NCBI GenBank assembly: GCA_004102785.1
Contig: SCEJ01000013.1
Span: forward strand, 1 to 62,473
Length of the DNA stretch: 62,473 nucleotides
Direction of reading: 5' to 3'
Origin: Muribaculaceae bacterium Isolate-013 (NCI)
GTDB taxonomy: Bacteria > Bacteroidota > Bacteroidia > Bacteroidales > Muribaculaceae
A model generated the notes under the pieces. That model was given only the letters and a program-made list of their open reading frames with translations, searched no databases and was not told the DNA's origin. Below, one piece after another: positions 33,191 to 43,324 of this stretch; the first letter of the stretch is position 1; each line of letters opens with the position of its first letter. The position numbers were made by a program, and so were the translations under genes.

Positions 33191-34240
33191 ATGGAAGAAA
33201 ATAAAGCACTTATAGGACTCACCCTCGAAGGCCTGCGCCGTGTGGCGGCTGAAAACGGCATGCCGCCGTTCACCGCCAAACAGATGGCGCGCCGTCTCTA
33301 TGTGGGGCGCGTGACCGAGCTCGACCAGATGACCGAACTCTCGAAAAACGCCCGCGCACGCCTGGCAGAAGCCGGCTACTCCACCGGACGGCACAAACCC
33401 ATATCATGCGTGCGTTCGGCCGACGGCACGGTCAAATACCTCTTCCCCGGCGTGGGCGGACACAATGTGGAGACTGTGATGATACCCGACGGCGACCGCT
33501 TCACTCTCTGCGTGTCATCGCAGGCCGGATGCAAGATGAACTGCTCCTTCTGCATGACAGGGCGACAGGGCTTCCACGGCTCCCTCTCGGCCGCACAGAT
33601 CATCAACCAGATTCTTTCGGTGCCGGAGGCAGAGAAGCTGACCAACATCGTATTCATGGGGATGGGCGAGCCCACCGACAACCTCCCCGCTGTGCTCGAC
33701 GCCATAGAGATTCTGACCGCTCCCTGGGGCATGGCGTGGAGTCCGAAACGCATCACTGTGTCGTCGGTAGGAGCCAACGCGCGCACCCTGCGCCAGCTTC
33801 TCGACCTCACAAAGGTGCACATAGCCATTTCGCTCCACTCCCCCTTCCCCGCCGAACGAAAAGAGATGATGCCGGCCGAGGGCGCGCTCCCTGCCACGGA
33901 GATGATGGAGATTCTGCGACAGTATGACTTCTCGCATCAGCGGCGCCTCTCGTTTGAATATATCCTTTTCAAAGGGGTAAACGACGATGCACGCCACGGA
34001 CGGGCGCTCACCCGACTGCTGCGCGGACTCGACTGCCGGGTGAACCTAATACGCTTCCATGCCATTCCGGGGAGCGACCTCCAGCCGTCGTCGCAGAGGA
34101 TAATGGAGGAGTTCCGCGACCGCCTCAACGACGACGGAATCACCGCCACAATACGCGCCTCAAGGGGCGAGGATGTGAGCGCGGCATGCGGGATGCTTGC
34201 CGGTAAGAAATCCGACAGCAAAAACCGCGCCGGGATCTGA
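33191..34240 (+). CDS. rlmN: Dual-specificity 23S rRNA/tRNA adenine C2-methyltransferase
   Basis: A 349-residue radical-SAM enzyme that methylates A2503 of 23S rRNA and A37 of some tRNAs. The cluster cysteines are in CKMNCSFCMTGRQG (CxxxCxxC), with ETVMIPDGDRFTLCVSSQAG before and NIVFMGMGEPTDN after; the second catalytic cysteine is in AACGML near the C-terminus. The N-terminal helical domain includes FTAKQMARRLY. It begins one base after pyrC, so the pair is cotranscribed. Confidence 0.96.
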   Translation: MEENKALIGLTLEGLRRVAAENGMPPFTAKQMARRLYVGRVTELDQMTELSKNARARLAEAGYSTGRHKPISCVRSADGTVKYLFPGVGGHNVETVMIPDGDRFTLCVSSQAGCKMNCSFCMTGRQGFHGSLSAAQIINQILSVPEAEKLTNIVFMGMGEPTDNLPAVLDAIEILTAPWGMAWSPKRITVSSVGANARTLRQLLDLTKVHIAISLHSPFPAERKEMMPAEGALPATEMMEILRQYDFSHQRRLSFEYILFKGVNDDARHGRALTRLLRGLDCRVNLIRFHAIPGSDLQPSSQRIMEEFRDRLNDDGITATIRASRGEDVSAACGMLAGKKSDSKNRAGI

Positions 34241-34361
34241 CAGATAGCCCGTTTGCAAGAAAAATTTTAAACGTGTAAGATTTTAACATTTCAAAAGTAA
34301 TCTATCACAGCACTTCATTTGTTATATATCAAGCACTTAATATAACTCAAAAGTAACCGTC

Positions 34362-34772
34362 ATGAAACACTTAATGCTGCTGCTGTCAGTTTTTTTTATC
34401 AGCATAGCCACATGCGGAGCAAAAAAACAGGATAATAACGGTACACCCGACATACTCTTCGAGGAGGTTTCGCACGACTTCGGACGCATTCCGGAAAAAG
34501 GTGGAAATGTGACCCACGATTTCTATTTCACAAACACAGGCACCGCTCCGCTGGTGATTGTCACCGTGTCGGCTTCGTGCGGATGCACCACCCCTAAATT
34601 CACTGAAAAACCTATCGCGCCGGGAAAACGGGAGAAAATATCGATAACATACTCTCCCAACCAGCGTCCGGGCGAATTCTCCAAGAACGCCTACGTGCGC
34701 ACCAACATAAAAGGTCCGAATAAAAAGATTACACTCAAGATAAAAGGGTTTGTAGTGCCCGCCAACAAATGA
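34362..34772 (+). CDS. DUF1573 protein, single domain
   Basis: A 136-residue exported protein with a signal peptide (MKHLMLLLSVFFISIATCG) and one DUF1573 domain, an immunoglobulin-like fold with the signatures DFGRIPEKGG, FYFTNTGTAPLVI and SASCGCTTPKF. The family is common in Bacteroidetes and of unknown function. Its last codon overlaps the start of a larger DUF1573 gene in ATGA, so the two are translationally coupled. Confidence 0.88.
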   Translation: MKHLMLLLSVFFISIATCGAKKQDNNGTPDILFEEVSHDFGRIPEKGGNVTHDFYFTNTGTAPLVIVTVSASCGCTTPKFTEKPIAPGKREKISITYSPNQRPGEFSKNAYVRTNIKGPNKKITLKIKGFVVPANK

Positions 34773-35848
34773 TACATCCGATGAAGACAGGACGCATACT
34801 CTTCCTGCTTTTTGCAGTCTCGATAATGCCGCTGATGCGCAGCGAGACCCGCTGGCTTGAGACAGAGCACAATTTCGGCGCTTTCGACGAGGATGACGGA
34901 AAGGTCACCTGCTCGTTCCGGATGATAAACAAGGGCCCCGACGATGTGTCGGTGCGCTCGGCGCGCGCATCATGCGGATGCACTACCCCCTCCTACACCA
35001 AAAGCGCCATCGCCCCCGGCGACACCGCAGTAGTCAATGTGGCATACAACCCCACCGGCCGACCGGGACGTTTCTCCAAGACAGTAAAGCTGACCCTCAG
35101 CGACGGCTCGCAGCACACCCTTACCATTTCGGGGGTGGTGATAGGCTCGCAGAACACTCTTCGCTCGCGTTATCCCGTACAGGCCGGAGCACTGAAATTC
35201 AGGTCGGACAAACTGCTGTTCGGCTCCGTGCTAAAGGGGAGGGCCAAATCATGCTTCATGGAGGTCTACAACGCATCCACATCCGAAGTAAAACCCGAAA
35301 TATCGGGACTCCCCACATATATGCGCGCCACCCCCTCGGCAGAGACTGTGCCTCCCGGCGAGCAGGTTATCTACACCATGACCCTTACCCCCGCCTCTAC
35401 CGACCTCTACGGTGTGATAACCGACTCGCTCTCCGTAACCGACCCCGCATCGGGCAAATCACAGACTATCCACGTGGCAGCCATCCTCGAAGAGGATTTC
35501 TCAACCCTCACCCCGGCACAGCGACAGCAGGCTCCGGTGATAGCGGTGGAACCTGGCCTCATCGACCTGGGACACCTCTCTGACAGCAGCGACACTCCGC
35601 TCACACGCACCTTCATCATTGAGAACCGCGGCCGCTCTCCCCTGCTCATACGCCGTCTGCACTCGCCCGATCCGGCAGTCAGCGCCGAAATATCCTCCAA
35701 CAAAATCAAGAAAGGGAAACGGGCCACAGTAACTGTAACAGTCGACCCCGGCGCGGTGACCTCCGAACTTCTCAACGCCCGCATACAGATTATCGCCAAC
35801 GACCCGGAGCAGCCACTCACAATAGTGCGCGTGGTAGGTGAAAGATAA
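34769..35848 (+). CDS. DUF1573 protein, two to three domains
   Basis: A 359-residue exported protein. The ATG at 34769 overlaps the previous stop; an ATG four codons later gives a cleaner signal peptide (MKTGRILFLLFAVSIMPLM). The first DUF1573 unit shows NFGAFDEDDGKVTCSF and RASCGCTTPSY, a middle Ig-like unit follows, and the third has DLGHLSDSSDTP and FIIENRGRSPLLIRRL but lacks the CGC motif. Unknown function; probably periplasmic. Confidence 0.85.
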   Translation: MIHPMKTGRILFLLFAVSIMPLMRSETRWLETEHNFGAFDEDDGKVTCSFRMINKGPDDVSVRSARASCGCTTPSYTKSAIAPGDTAVVNVAYNPTGRPGRFSKTVKLTLSDGSQHTLTISGVVIGSQNTLRSRYPVQAGALKFRSDKLLFGSVLKGRAKSCFMEVYNASTSEVKPEISGLPTYMRATPSAETVPPGEQVIYTMTLTPASTDLYGVITDSLSVTDPASGKSQTIHVAAILEEDFSTLTPAQRQQAPVIAVEPGLIDLGHLSDSSDTPLTRTFIIENRGRSPLLIRRLHSPDPAVSAEISSNKIKKGKRATVTVTVDPGAVTSELLNARIQIIANDPEQPLTIVRVVGER

Positions 35849-35875
35849 ACGTCTACACTAAAAAAATGTTAATGA

Positions 35876-35923
35876 TGGCCGGATTGTGGAGAAAATCACC
35901 CCGTTCGGCCATTATGATTTGAT
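35876..35923. terminator. Possible terminator after the DUF1573 pair
   Basis: ATGGCCG near 35876 is complementary to CGGCCAT near 35909, with GTGGAGAAAATCACC forming part of the inner stem. There is no clear T-run, so this is tentative. Confidence 0.35.
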
Positions 35924-36014
35924 TGGCATTAAACATTCAGCCTCATAAAAACTCTATATAGGTGAATTGTGAAACCGCTTTTATAGAAACTTTCAACTAT
36001 TCCAAAGCTATCAG

Positions 36015-38837
36015 ATGAAAATTTCAAGATTGCGCCCCTCTGCCGTTATTCTTTCCGCCTTGGTGGCGGGAGCGGCCGCATGGGCCTACAATATTTCCGG
36101 TATCGTGACCGACAATTACTCCGAACCTCTCCCCGGAGCCACTGTGCGTGTGCTCGCCACTGCCGACAGCGCCTTTGTGAAAGGCGGAATTACCGATGCC
36201 GACGGCAAATACACCATAGCCGGTGTGAATTCAGGCAACTACATTCTTGAGGCTACATACGTGGGATATGACCGGGCAACACGCAACGTGCGCGTCTCGG
36301 CCGCAAATCTCCGAACCGACACCCTCCGCCTGGGCGAAGGCTCGGTGATGCTTAAGGAAACCACCGTGATAGGCGTGAAAACTCCTATAAAGGTGATGCA
36401 GGACACCATCGAATACAACGCCGACACCTACAAGACACAGCCCAACGCCGTGGTGGAGGACCTCCTCAAGCGTCTGCCGGGCGTCGAAGTGGATACCGAC
36501 GGCAAAATAACCGCCAACGGCAAGGAGGTGACCAAAATCCTCATCGACGGCAAGGAATTCTTCTCCGACGACCCCAAGGTGGCCTCGAAGAACCTGCCGG
36601 TCGACATGATCGACAAGCTGCAGGTAGTTGACCGCAAAAGCGACCTGGCCCGCCTCACCGGCGTGGACGACGGCGAGGATGAGACCGTAATCAACCTCAC
36701 CGTGAAGAAAGGGATGCAGAACGGATGGTTTGGCACGGTCGAGGCCGGCTACGGCACCGACGACCGCTATAAGGCCACTTTCAATGTAAACCGTTTCTGG
36801 AACGGAAACCAGATTACATTCATAGGCAACGCCAACAACACCAACGAACTCGGATTCACCGACGGCAACGGCTCGCGTTTCCGCCGGTTCGGAGGAGACC
36901 GTGGCATAAACAACTCGCAGAGCTTCGGCGTGAACTTCTCCGTAGGCAAAGAAGAACGCCTGCGCATAGGCGGCGATGTGATGTACTCCCATACTGACCG
37001 CGACACCTACACCCGGCAGCGCCGACAATATATTTTTCCCGACTCCGCCTCATACGAAAACTCTTATAAGGAAGCCAACGACCGCGGACACAACGTGCGC
37101 GCCGACTTCCGGGTGGAATGGAAACCCGACTCGTTCAACACATTCGATTTCCGTCCCAACTTCTCCTACAACCAGAACGATTCCCGCTCATGGAGCGCCG
37201 ACACCCTCCTGGCAGGCTCTCCGGGGCTCCCTATGGTCAACCGCTCCTACAACCGGTCGTCGTCGCACGGCACTTCATGGGAGGCCGGAGGACGCCTCAT
37301 ATACACCCATAACTTCGCCTCGCACCGCGGACGCTCCTTCTCTGTGATGGCCAACTACCGCATGAGCAACGTGCGCGAACGTGAAGACGCTTTCTCGCAC
37401 AATATATTCTACCGTCTGCTGAACCTGGCAGGCACCGACTCAATCGACTCTTACGAGCAATTTACCGATTCGCACACATGGAGCAACTCCACTATGGCTC
37501 GCCTGAGCTGGACCGAGCCGCTGGGAAATGTGAAAAACGGACGTTTCCTCACATTCGCCTACCGGATGCGTTACAACTGGAACAATGCAGACCGTAGCGT
37601 CGACAAGGCCCTCGCCTCGTTCCCCGATGGTCCCGAATATATCGACAACGTAATCTTCGGCCCCCGGCAATATGTGGACTCACTCTCCAACTCTTTCCGC
37701 AACAACTTCTTCTCGCAGGATATACGCGTGGGGTTCAAGCAGGTGCGTTCCACCTACAACCTTGACGCCGGTATCTCGCTGATTCCATCGATGTCGAAAT
37801 CAACAAACCTCAGCCACTCCGAGCGCTCCATTCCGGAGCGGTGGGTATGGAATTTCGCGCCGTTCCTGCGTTTCCGCTATAAATTCTCGAAGGTGTCGTC
37901 GATGATGATGTTCTACCGCGGACGCTCCTCGCAACCCACAATGACTCAGCTCCAGCCAGTGCCCGACTACACCAATCCGCTCAACATCGTGATCGGTAAC
38001 CCGGCCCTCAACCCCTCCTTCAACCACCACCTGATGCTGCGCTACAACTCGTTCCATACCGAATCACAGCGCTCTATCATGCTGATGATGGATGTGGATA
38101 TGACCCAGAACTCCATCATTTCACGCACCGACTTCAATTCCACTACCGGCGGACGCACAACGACCTATGAGAATGTCAACGGCGTATGGTCCGGACGCAT
38201 CATGAACATGTTCTCCCAGCCTTTCGGCCACAACAAGATGTGGACATTCAACAACAACATCTTCGTGATGTATAACCGCAACGTGGGCTACAACAACGGT
38301 CTGCGCAATAATTCCGGCTCGCTGATGCTGGCCGAATCACCCTCGCTCGCTTTCCGTCCGCACTCCCTCGAACTGGAGCTGCGTCCGTTCTACCGCCTTA
38401 ACAACACCCACAATTCCCTCCCCAATGTGCCCGTGACCACAATCCACAACTATGGCGGCGGATTCAACGCCACATGGTATGCCCCCCTGGGCATCGTGCT
38501 CGCCTCCGACCTCAACTACACCGCCTCAAAGGGCTACGCCGAGGGTTTCAACGAGAACCAATGGATGTGGAACGCCTCAATCTCCTACCAGTTCCTCCGC
38601 AACCAGGCCGCCACAGTGCAGCTCAAGGTCTACGATATACTCCAGCAGAAACAGACGGTGACCCGCAACATCACCGCCAACTATATCGACGACACCGAGT
38701 ATAACACCCTGACGCGCTACTTCATGTTCTCGTTCACCTACCGTTTCAACACATTCGGCAAGGGTAACGAGCCGGCCTCCCGCACCTTCGGTCGCTGGGG
38801 CGGCCCCGGCGGCCCCCCTCCGGGAATGCGCCACTGA
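36015..38837 (+). CDS. Outer-membrane receptor with carboxypeptidase-regulatory domain and large beta barrel
   Basis: A 940-residue outer-membrane protein. Signal peptide (about 1-24), a carboxypeptidase-regulatory-like Ig domain (NISGIVTDNYSEPLPGATVRV to about residue 105), a plug domain (VVEDLLKRLPGVEVD, ITANGKEVTKILIDGKEFF) and a barrel of the OMP_b-brl_3 type. After the last strand (FMFSFTYRFNTF) comes a Gly/Pro/Arg tail ending GPPPGMRH, so the terminal residue is not the usual aromatic. It has no SusD partner, so it is not a classic SusC. It may be TonB-dependent. The ligand is unknown. Confidence 0.85.
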   Translation: MKISRLRPSAVILSALVAGAAAWAYNISGIVTDNYSEPLPGATVRVLATADSAFVKGGITDADGKYTIAGVNSGNYILEATYVGYDRATRNVRVSAANLRTDTLRLGEGSVMLKETTVIGVKTPIKVMQDTIEYNADTYKTQPNAVVEDLLKRLPGVEVDTDGKITANGKEVTKILIDGKEFFSDDPKVASKNLPVDMIDKLQVVDRKSDLARLTGVDDGEDETVINLTVKKGMQNGWFGTVEAGYGTDDRYKATFNVNRFWNGNQITFIGNANNTNELGFTDGNGSRFRRFGGDRGINNSQSFGVNFSVGKEERLRIGGDVMYSHTDRDTYTRQRRQYIFPDSASYENSYKEANDRGHNVRADFRVEWKPDSFNTFDFRPNFSYNQNDSRSWSADTLLAGSPGLPMVNRSYNRSSSHGTSWEAGGRLIYTHNFASHRGRSFSVMANYRMSNVREREDAFSHNIFYRLLNLAGTDSIDSYEQFTDSHTWSNSTMARLSWTEPLGNVKNGRFLTFAYRMRYNWNNADRSVDKALASFPDGPEYIDNVIFGPRQYVDSLSNSFRNNFFSQDIRVGFKQVRSTYNLDAGISLIPSMSKSTNLSHSERSIPERWVWNFAPFLRFRYKFSKVSSMMMFYRGRSSQPTMTQLQPVPDYTNPLNIVIGNPALNPSFNHHLMLRYNSFHTESQRSIMLMMDVDMTQNSIISRTDFNSTTGGRTTTYENVNGVWSGRIMNMFSQPFGHNKMWTFNNNIFVMYNRNVGYNNGLRNNSGSLMLAESPSLAFRPHSLELELRPFYRLNNTHNSLPNVPVTTIHNYGGGFNATWYAPLGIVLASDLNYTASKGYAEGFNENQWMWNASISYQFLRNQAATVQLKVYDILQQKQTVTRNITANYIDDTEYNTLTRYFMFSFTYRFNTFGKGNEPASRTFGRWGGPGGPPPGMRH

Positions 38838-38859
38838 TATTCCGACTCCATATACAACA

Positions 38860-38896
38860 ATACCCCCTCAGGCTCAGTTTCAGCCTGAGGGGGTAT
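38860..38896. terminator. Bidirectional terminator
   Basis: ATACCCCCTCAGGCT (38860-38874) pairs perfectly with 38882-38896 over a 7-base loop. It separates the convergent receptor and leuS genes. Confidence 0.88.
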
Positions 38897-38921
38897 CGTT
38901 ATCTATATATAACCGCGGTCG

Positions 38922-41693
38922 TCAGCCTACCACTATATTCACTATCTTGCCGGGAACCACGATTACCTTGCGCACGGTCTTGCCGTCAAGCCATTTCGCG
39001 GCCCCGGGATCGGCCATGGCGGCCGCCTCAACCTCCTCTTTCGTAGCCGAAGCAGGGAGGGTGAGCGTATAGCGCACTTTGCCGTTGAACGATACGGGAT
39101 ATTTCACGCTGTTCTCAACGAGATATTTCTCATCATGTTCGGGCCAGGAAGCCACTGTGACGCTCTCCCGGTGGCCGAGCTGATGCCAGAGCTCCTCGGC
39201 GATGTGCGGAGCGAACGGCGCAAGGAGCACCACAAGCGGCTCGAGCACAGCGCGCGAGTTGCATTTCATGGAGGTAAGCTCGTTGACGCATATCATGAAA
39301 GCCGCCACCGAGGTGTTGTAGCTGAAGGTCTCGATGTCGCCGGTAACTTTCTTTATCAGCTTGTGCACCGATTTGAGGGCGTCGGCCGAGGGATCCGTGT
39401 CGGTCACGAGCCACTGCTCCCCTTTCCAGAATAGGTTCCAGAATTTGCGGAGGAAGCGGTTCACACCGTCGATACCGTTTGTATCCCACGGCTTCGACTG
39501 CTCTACCGGACCGAGGAACATTTCGTAGAGACGCAGCGTGTCGGCGCCGTAGCGCTCCACTATATCGTCGGGATTCACTACGTTGAACATCGATTTCGAC
39601 ATCTTTTCAACAGCCCATCCACAGATGTATCTGCCATCCTCGAGCACAAACTCGGCGTCGGCGTACTCGGGGCGCCAGGCGCGGAAGGCATCGGTGTCGA
39701 GCACATCGTTCTGCACTATGTTGACATCCACGTGTATCGGGGTGGTGTCGTACTGTTTGCGCAGGCCGGCCGACACGAAGGTGTTCGTATCCTTGATGCG
39801 GTACACAAAGTTGCTCCTGCCCTGAATCATGCCCTGGTTCACGAGCTTGCGGAAGGGTTCGGGCTCACACACGCGGCCCAGATCGTAGAGGAATTTATTC
39901 CAGAAACGCGAGTAGATGAGGTGGCCGGTGGCGTGCTCGGTGCCCCCTACGTAGAGGTCCACCTGGCGCCAGTAGCCGTTGGCCTCGGCCGAAACCAGGG
40001 CCTCGCTGTTGCGCGGATCCATATAGCGCAGATAGTAGGCCGACGAGCCTGCGAAACCGGGCATGGTGTTGAGTTCAAGGGGATATCCCTCTGGGGTACA
40101 CCAGTCCTTGGCACGTCCCAGCGGGGGCTCGCCGCTCTCTGTGGGGAGATATTTGTCAATCTCGGGGAGCTGCAGCGGCAGCGACTCCAGCGGCAGCACC
40201 TGAGGTATGCCGTCCTTATAATATACGGGGAAAGGCTCGCCCCAGTAGCGCTGACGCGAGAAGATGGCATCGCGCAGACGGTAGTTTACCTTCACGCGGC
40301 CTATTCCTTTCTCCTCGATGAATTTCTTGGTGGCCGCTATGGCCTCCTTCACCTCCATGCCGTTGAGGTCGAGCTCGGGGCCGCAGGAATTGGTCATGCG
40401 CCCTTCCTTGGCGTCGAAACTCTCCTCCGACACATCGGCACCCTCGATCAGAGGCACTATCGGGAGGTCGAAATGGCGCGCGAAAGCATAGTCGCGAGAG
40501 TCATGCGCGGGCACAGCCATGATGGCGCCTGTACCGTAGCCGGCAAGCACGTAGTCGCTCACATACACCGGAATCTTCTTGCCCGAAAGGGGATTGATGG
40601 CATAGGCGCCGGTGAACACGCCGCTCACCTTCTTATCCATAAGGCGCTCGCGCTCCGTCTTGCGCTTCACCTCGGTGCGGTAGGCCTCCACAGCCTCGCG
40701 CTGAGCGTCGGTGGTGATCATATCCACATATTTGCTCTCGGGAGCGAGCACCATGAAGGTGACTCCGAACACGGTGTCGGCCCTGGTGGTGAAGATGGTC
40801 ATCTCCACATCCGAGCCGTCGATGCAGAACTGCATCTCGGCGCCCTCCGAGCGCCCTATCCAGTTGCGCTGGGTCTCCTTGATGGAGTCGGACCACTCGA
40901 TAGTCTCCAGGTCGTCGAGCAGACGCGGAGCGTAGGCGCTCACGCGCAGACACCACTGGTACATCAGCTTCTGCTCCACGGGGTAGCCGCCACGCACCGA
41001 TACCCCCTCGCTTACCTCGTCGTTGGCCAGCACAGTGCCGAGTTTGGGGCACCAGTTCACCATCGTGTTGCCAAGGTAGGCGATGCGGTAGTTCATCAGA
41101 GTGTCGCTCTTCTCCTTGTCGGTCATCGCTTTCCACTCCTCGGCTGTAAATTTAAGAGGCTTGGTCTCAGCGGCATGAATCCCCTCCGAACCGTGCTTAT
41201 CAAAGTTTTCAACAAGTTTATCAACAGGCATGGCGCGCTGAAGTTCCGTGTCGTAATAGTGGCCGAACATCTCGATGAAAGCCCACTGTGTCCACTTGTA
41301 ATATTCGGGGTCGCAGGTGCGTATCTCCCGGTCCCAGTCAAACGAGAATCCTATGCGGTCGAGCTGCGAGCGGTAGCGGGCTATGTTCTCGGTAGTGGTT
41401 TTCTCGGGGTGCTGCCCGGTCTGTATTGCATACTGTTCGGCAGGGAGGCCGTAGGCATCGTAGCCCATCGGGTGAAGCACGTTGAAACCCTTCTGGCGCT
41501 TGTAGCGCGCGAAAATATCCGAGGCGATGTAGCCCAGAGGGTGGCCTACGTGCAGCCCTGCACCCGACGGGTAGGGAAACATGTCAAGCACATAGAATTT
41601 GGGCTTTGACTCATCAACCGACACCCGGTAGGTGCCCTCATCTTTCCAGCGCTGCTGCCAGCGCCGCTCTATATCTTTGTGATTATATTCCAT
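38922..41693 (-). CDS. leuS: Leucyl-tRNA synthetase
   Basis: A 923-residue class I synthetase. The HIGH motif is HVGH in [14 protein letters not shown] (about 42-54), the editing domain contains [14 protein letters not shown] and [16 protein letters not shown], and the KMSKS motif is in [11 protein letters not shown] (about residue 696). The anticodon-binding and C-terminal domains are complete. It lies 51 bases downstream of nadA and is probably cotranscribed. Repeated TTCTTATAA units lie between the two genes. Confidence 0.98.
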   Translation of the reverse strand: MEYNHKDIERRWQQRWKDEGTYRVSVDESKPKFYVLDMFPYPSGAGLHVGHPLGYIASDIFARYKRQKGFNVLHPMGYDAYGLPAEQYAIQTGQHPEKTTTENIARYRSQLDRIGFSFDWDREIRTCDPEYYKWTQWAFIEMFGHYYDTELQRAMPVDKLVENFDKHGSEGIHAAETKPLKFTAEEWKAMTDKEKSDTLMNYRIAYLGNTMVNWCPKLGTVLANDEVSEGVSVRGGYPVEQKLMYQWCLRVSAYAPRLLDDLETIEWSDSIKETQRNWIGRSEGAEMQFCIDGSDVEMTIFTTRADTVFGVTFMVLAPESKYVDMITTDAQREAVEAYRTEVKRKTERERLMDKKVSGVFTGAYAINPLSGKKIPVYVSDYVLAGYGTGAIMAVPAHDSRDYAFARHFDLPIVPLIEGADVSEESFDAKEGRMTNSCGPELDLNGMEVKEAIAATKKFIEEKGIGRVKVNYRLRDAIFSRQRYWGEPFPVYYKDGIPQVLPLESLPLQLPEIDKYLPTESGEPPLGRAKDWCTPEGYPLELNTMPGFAGSSAYYLRYMDPRNSEALVSAEANGYWRQVDLYVGGTEHATGHLIYSRFWNKFLYDLGRVCEPEPFRKLVNQGMIQGRSNFVYRIKDTNTFVSAGLRKQYDTTPIHVDVNIVQNDVLDTDAFRAWRPEYADAEFVLEDGRYICGWAVEKMSKSMFNVVNPDDIVERYGADTLRLYEMFLGPVEQSKPWDTNGIDGVNRFLRKFWNLFWKGEQWLVTDTDPSADALKSVHKLIKKVTGDIETFSYNTSVAAFMICVNELTSMKCNSRAVLEPLVVLLAPFAPHIAEELWHQLGHRESVTVASWPEHDEKYLVENSVKYPVSFNGKVRYTLTLPASATKEEVEAAAMADPGAAKWLDGKTVRKVIVVPGKIVNIVVG

Positions 41694-41704
41694 TCAGTTT
41701 TAGG

Positions 41705-41734
41705 TTCTTATAATTCTTATAATTCTTATAAAAA
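41705..41734. repeat. Three tandem TTCTTATAA units upstream of leuS
   Basis: TTCTTATAA occurs three times in a row (9-bp period), followed by AAAATTATGA. The last 18 bases are identical to the motif at 14208-14225 before queG. Confidence 0.6.
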
Positions 41735-41744
41735 TTATGATTGA

Positions 41745-42677
41745 TTACGAAAGCGCGAGCATACGCTCGATGGGGCGCACGGCCCTGGCGGCAACCTCCG
41801 GGTCTACCTCTATGGCCGGTGCAAGGTCGCGCAGGCAGTCGCGCAGCTTCTCCATGGTGTTGAGCTTCATGAACGAGCAATCGTTGCAGGCGCAGCCTGC
41901 CTCCTGCGGAGGTGCCGGAATAAACTCTTTGCCGGGGCACTCCTTGCGCATCTGATGGAGTATGCCGCTTTCGGTGACAACTATGAAGCGGCGGGCATCC
42001 GAAGCCTTGGCGAAATCGAGGAGCGCCTTTGTCGAGCCTACCTTGTCGGCAAGGAGGAGCAGGGGCTTCTTGCACTCGGGGTGTGCCAGCACAAGGGCGT
42101 CGGGGTTCTCGCGCTTCAGCTCCATGAGTTTCTCCAGCGAGAACTGCTCGTGCACATGGCAGGCGCCATCCCACAGCAGCATCTGCCGTCCGGTCACCGA
42201 ATTTATATAATTTCCGAGATTCCGGTCGGGTCCGAATATTATTTTCTCGTCGGCGGGAAGCGACTCCACTATTTTGCGGGCGTTCGACGATGTCACCACC
42301 ACATCGGTGAGCGCTTTCACCGCCGCCGATGTGTTGACGTAGCTTACCACCGTGTGCCCCGGATGAGCCTTGATGAAAGCCTCGAACTCATCGGCCGGAC
42401 ACGAGTCGGCCAGCGAGCATCCGGCATTGACGTCGGGCACCAGCACCGTCTTGTCGGGGCAGAGAATCTTCGCCGTCTCCCCCATGAAGTGAACGCCGCA
42501 GAGCACTATCACCCGGTTGGGAAGCGTGCGGGCAATCTGCGCCAGGGCCAGGGAGTCGCCGATAAAATCGGCCACATCCTGGATTTCCCCTTTCTGGTAA
42601 TAATGGGCCAGGATCACGGCGTCGCGTTCCTCTTTCAGACGGAGCACCTCGGAGCGCAGAGAGTTTTCAACATCCAT
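41745..42677 (-). CDS. nadA: Quinolinate synthase
   Basis: A 310-residue [4Fe-4S] enzyme that condenses iminoaspartate with dihydroxyacetone phosphate in NAD synthesis. It shows VILAHYYQKGEIQDVADFIGD, and its three cluster cysteines fall in LCGVHFMGETAKIL, LAHPECKKPLL and GCACNDCSFM. It is upstream of leuS in the same direction; nadB and nadC are not in the window. Its start faces the putative origin. Confidence 0.96.
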   Translation of the reverse strand: MDVENSLRSEVLRLKEERDAVILAHYYQKGEIQDVADFIGDSLALAQIARTLPNRVIVLCGVHFMGETAKILCPDKTVLVPDVNAGCSLADSCPADEFEAFIKAHPGHTVVSYVNTSAAVKALTDVVVTSSNARKIVESLPADEKIIFGPDRNLGNYINSVTGRQMLLWDGACHVHEQFSLEKLMELKRENPDALVLAHPECKKPLLLLADKVGSTKALLDFAKASDARRFIVVTESGILHQMRKECPGKEFIPAPPQEAGCACNDCSFMKLNTMEKLRDCLRDLAPAIEVDPEVAARAVRPIERMLALS

Positions 42678-43320
42678 TTTTTTATATTTTCAATATTTTC
42701 TAAAAAAGAGAAAAATTCTTCCTTCCTGAAAAATCCTCCTCAATAGTAATAAAGGGTGTTGATAACGGTGATAACTTTTCGCCCGCAAATTTGCATTTTC
42801 GGGTTATTGATGCCGAATACCGGGTTATCCGAGGTTATCAACATTGCCATATAATGAGCATCAGCCGATTAATATGGTTATCAACATCTTGTTAAGAATA
42901 TGCAAAGTTAGTAACTTTCCATCATATACACTATTGATAACTCCGGATTTTTGCGTTCAAAACCCTCTGAAATCTCAGGCTGCCTAAATTTGGAGATTCA
43001 CTCCCCCTTGTTTATACGCTCTTCAGGGCTGAACCTCCAAATTTCAGCATCCTTTTCTTTCAATATTCTTTTATCCACCTTTTCCACACACTTATCAACA
43101 TTATCAACACCCCCGCCGGAACTGTCTATTCATTAATTCACGAAGAAACAGCCATACCGCCAAATCAACTTATCCACATCTGATTTCAACACCGTTTTCA
43201 ATATGTTATCAACAATATAAAATTCTGAAACAAAGAGCGCTACATGCTTTATCAACACATTGTTGATAATTGTTTTCAACTTATCAACATTAAAATCAAC
43301 GGTGTCTGGAGGAAGAAAAT
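42678..43320. other. Putative chromosomal replication origin (oriC): DnaA-box cluster
   Basis: This gene-free stretch holds nine exact TTATCAACA (42757 and 43261 on the minus strand; 42835, 42878, 43092, 43101, 43206, 43249 and 43281 on the plus strand) and one TTATCCACA (43170). Near matches are TTATCAATA (42932, minus), TTATCCACC (43071) and TTTTCCACA (43080). Two boxes at 43092 and 43101 are directly adjacent. An AT-rich tract at 42680-42720 could be the unwinding element. A stem-loop candidate lies between two box clusters (42986-43044). The boxes fit the DnaA consensus TTATNCACA with A for C at position 6. parE and nadA flank; dnaA is not in the window. Confidence 0.75.
42986..43044. repeat. 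Inverted repeat in the middle of the putative origin
   Basis: AAATTTGGAG (42986-42995) is a perfect complement of CTCCAAATTT (43035-43044); the match continues imperfectly (ATTCA against TGAAC). The loop is about 40 bases and separates the left and right DnaA-box groups. Confidence 0.6.
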
Positions 43321-43324
43321 TATG

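Noticed and set aside
36015-38837. A SusC-type polysaccharide-utilisation receptor
   Set aside because: No SusD gene, no glycoside hydrolases and a different barrel type; the locus is not a polysaccharide utilisation locus.
39732-41609. A 625-codon open frame antisense to leuS
   Set aside because: It is the complement of a well-conserved synthetase gene in GC-rich DNA; composition (His, Val, Gly, Glu excess) is that of an antisense frame.
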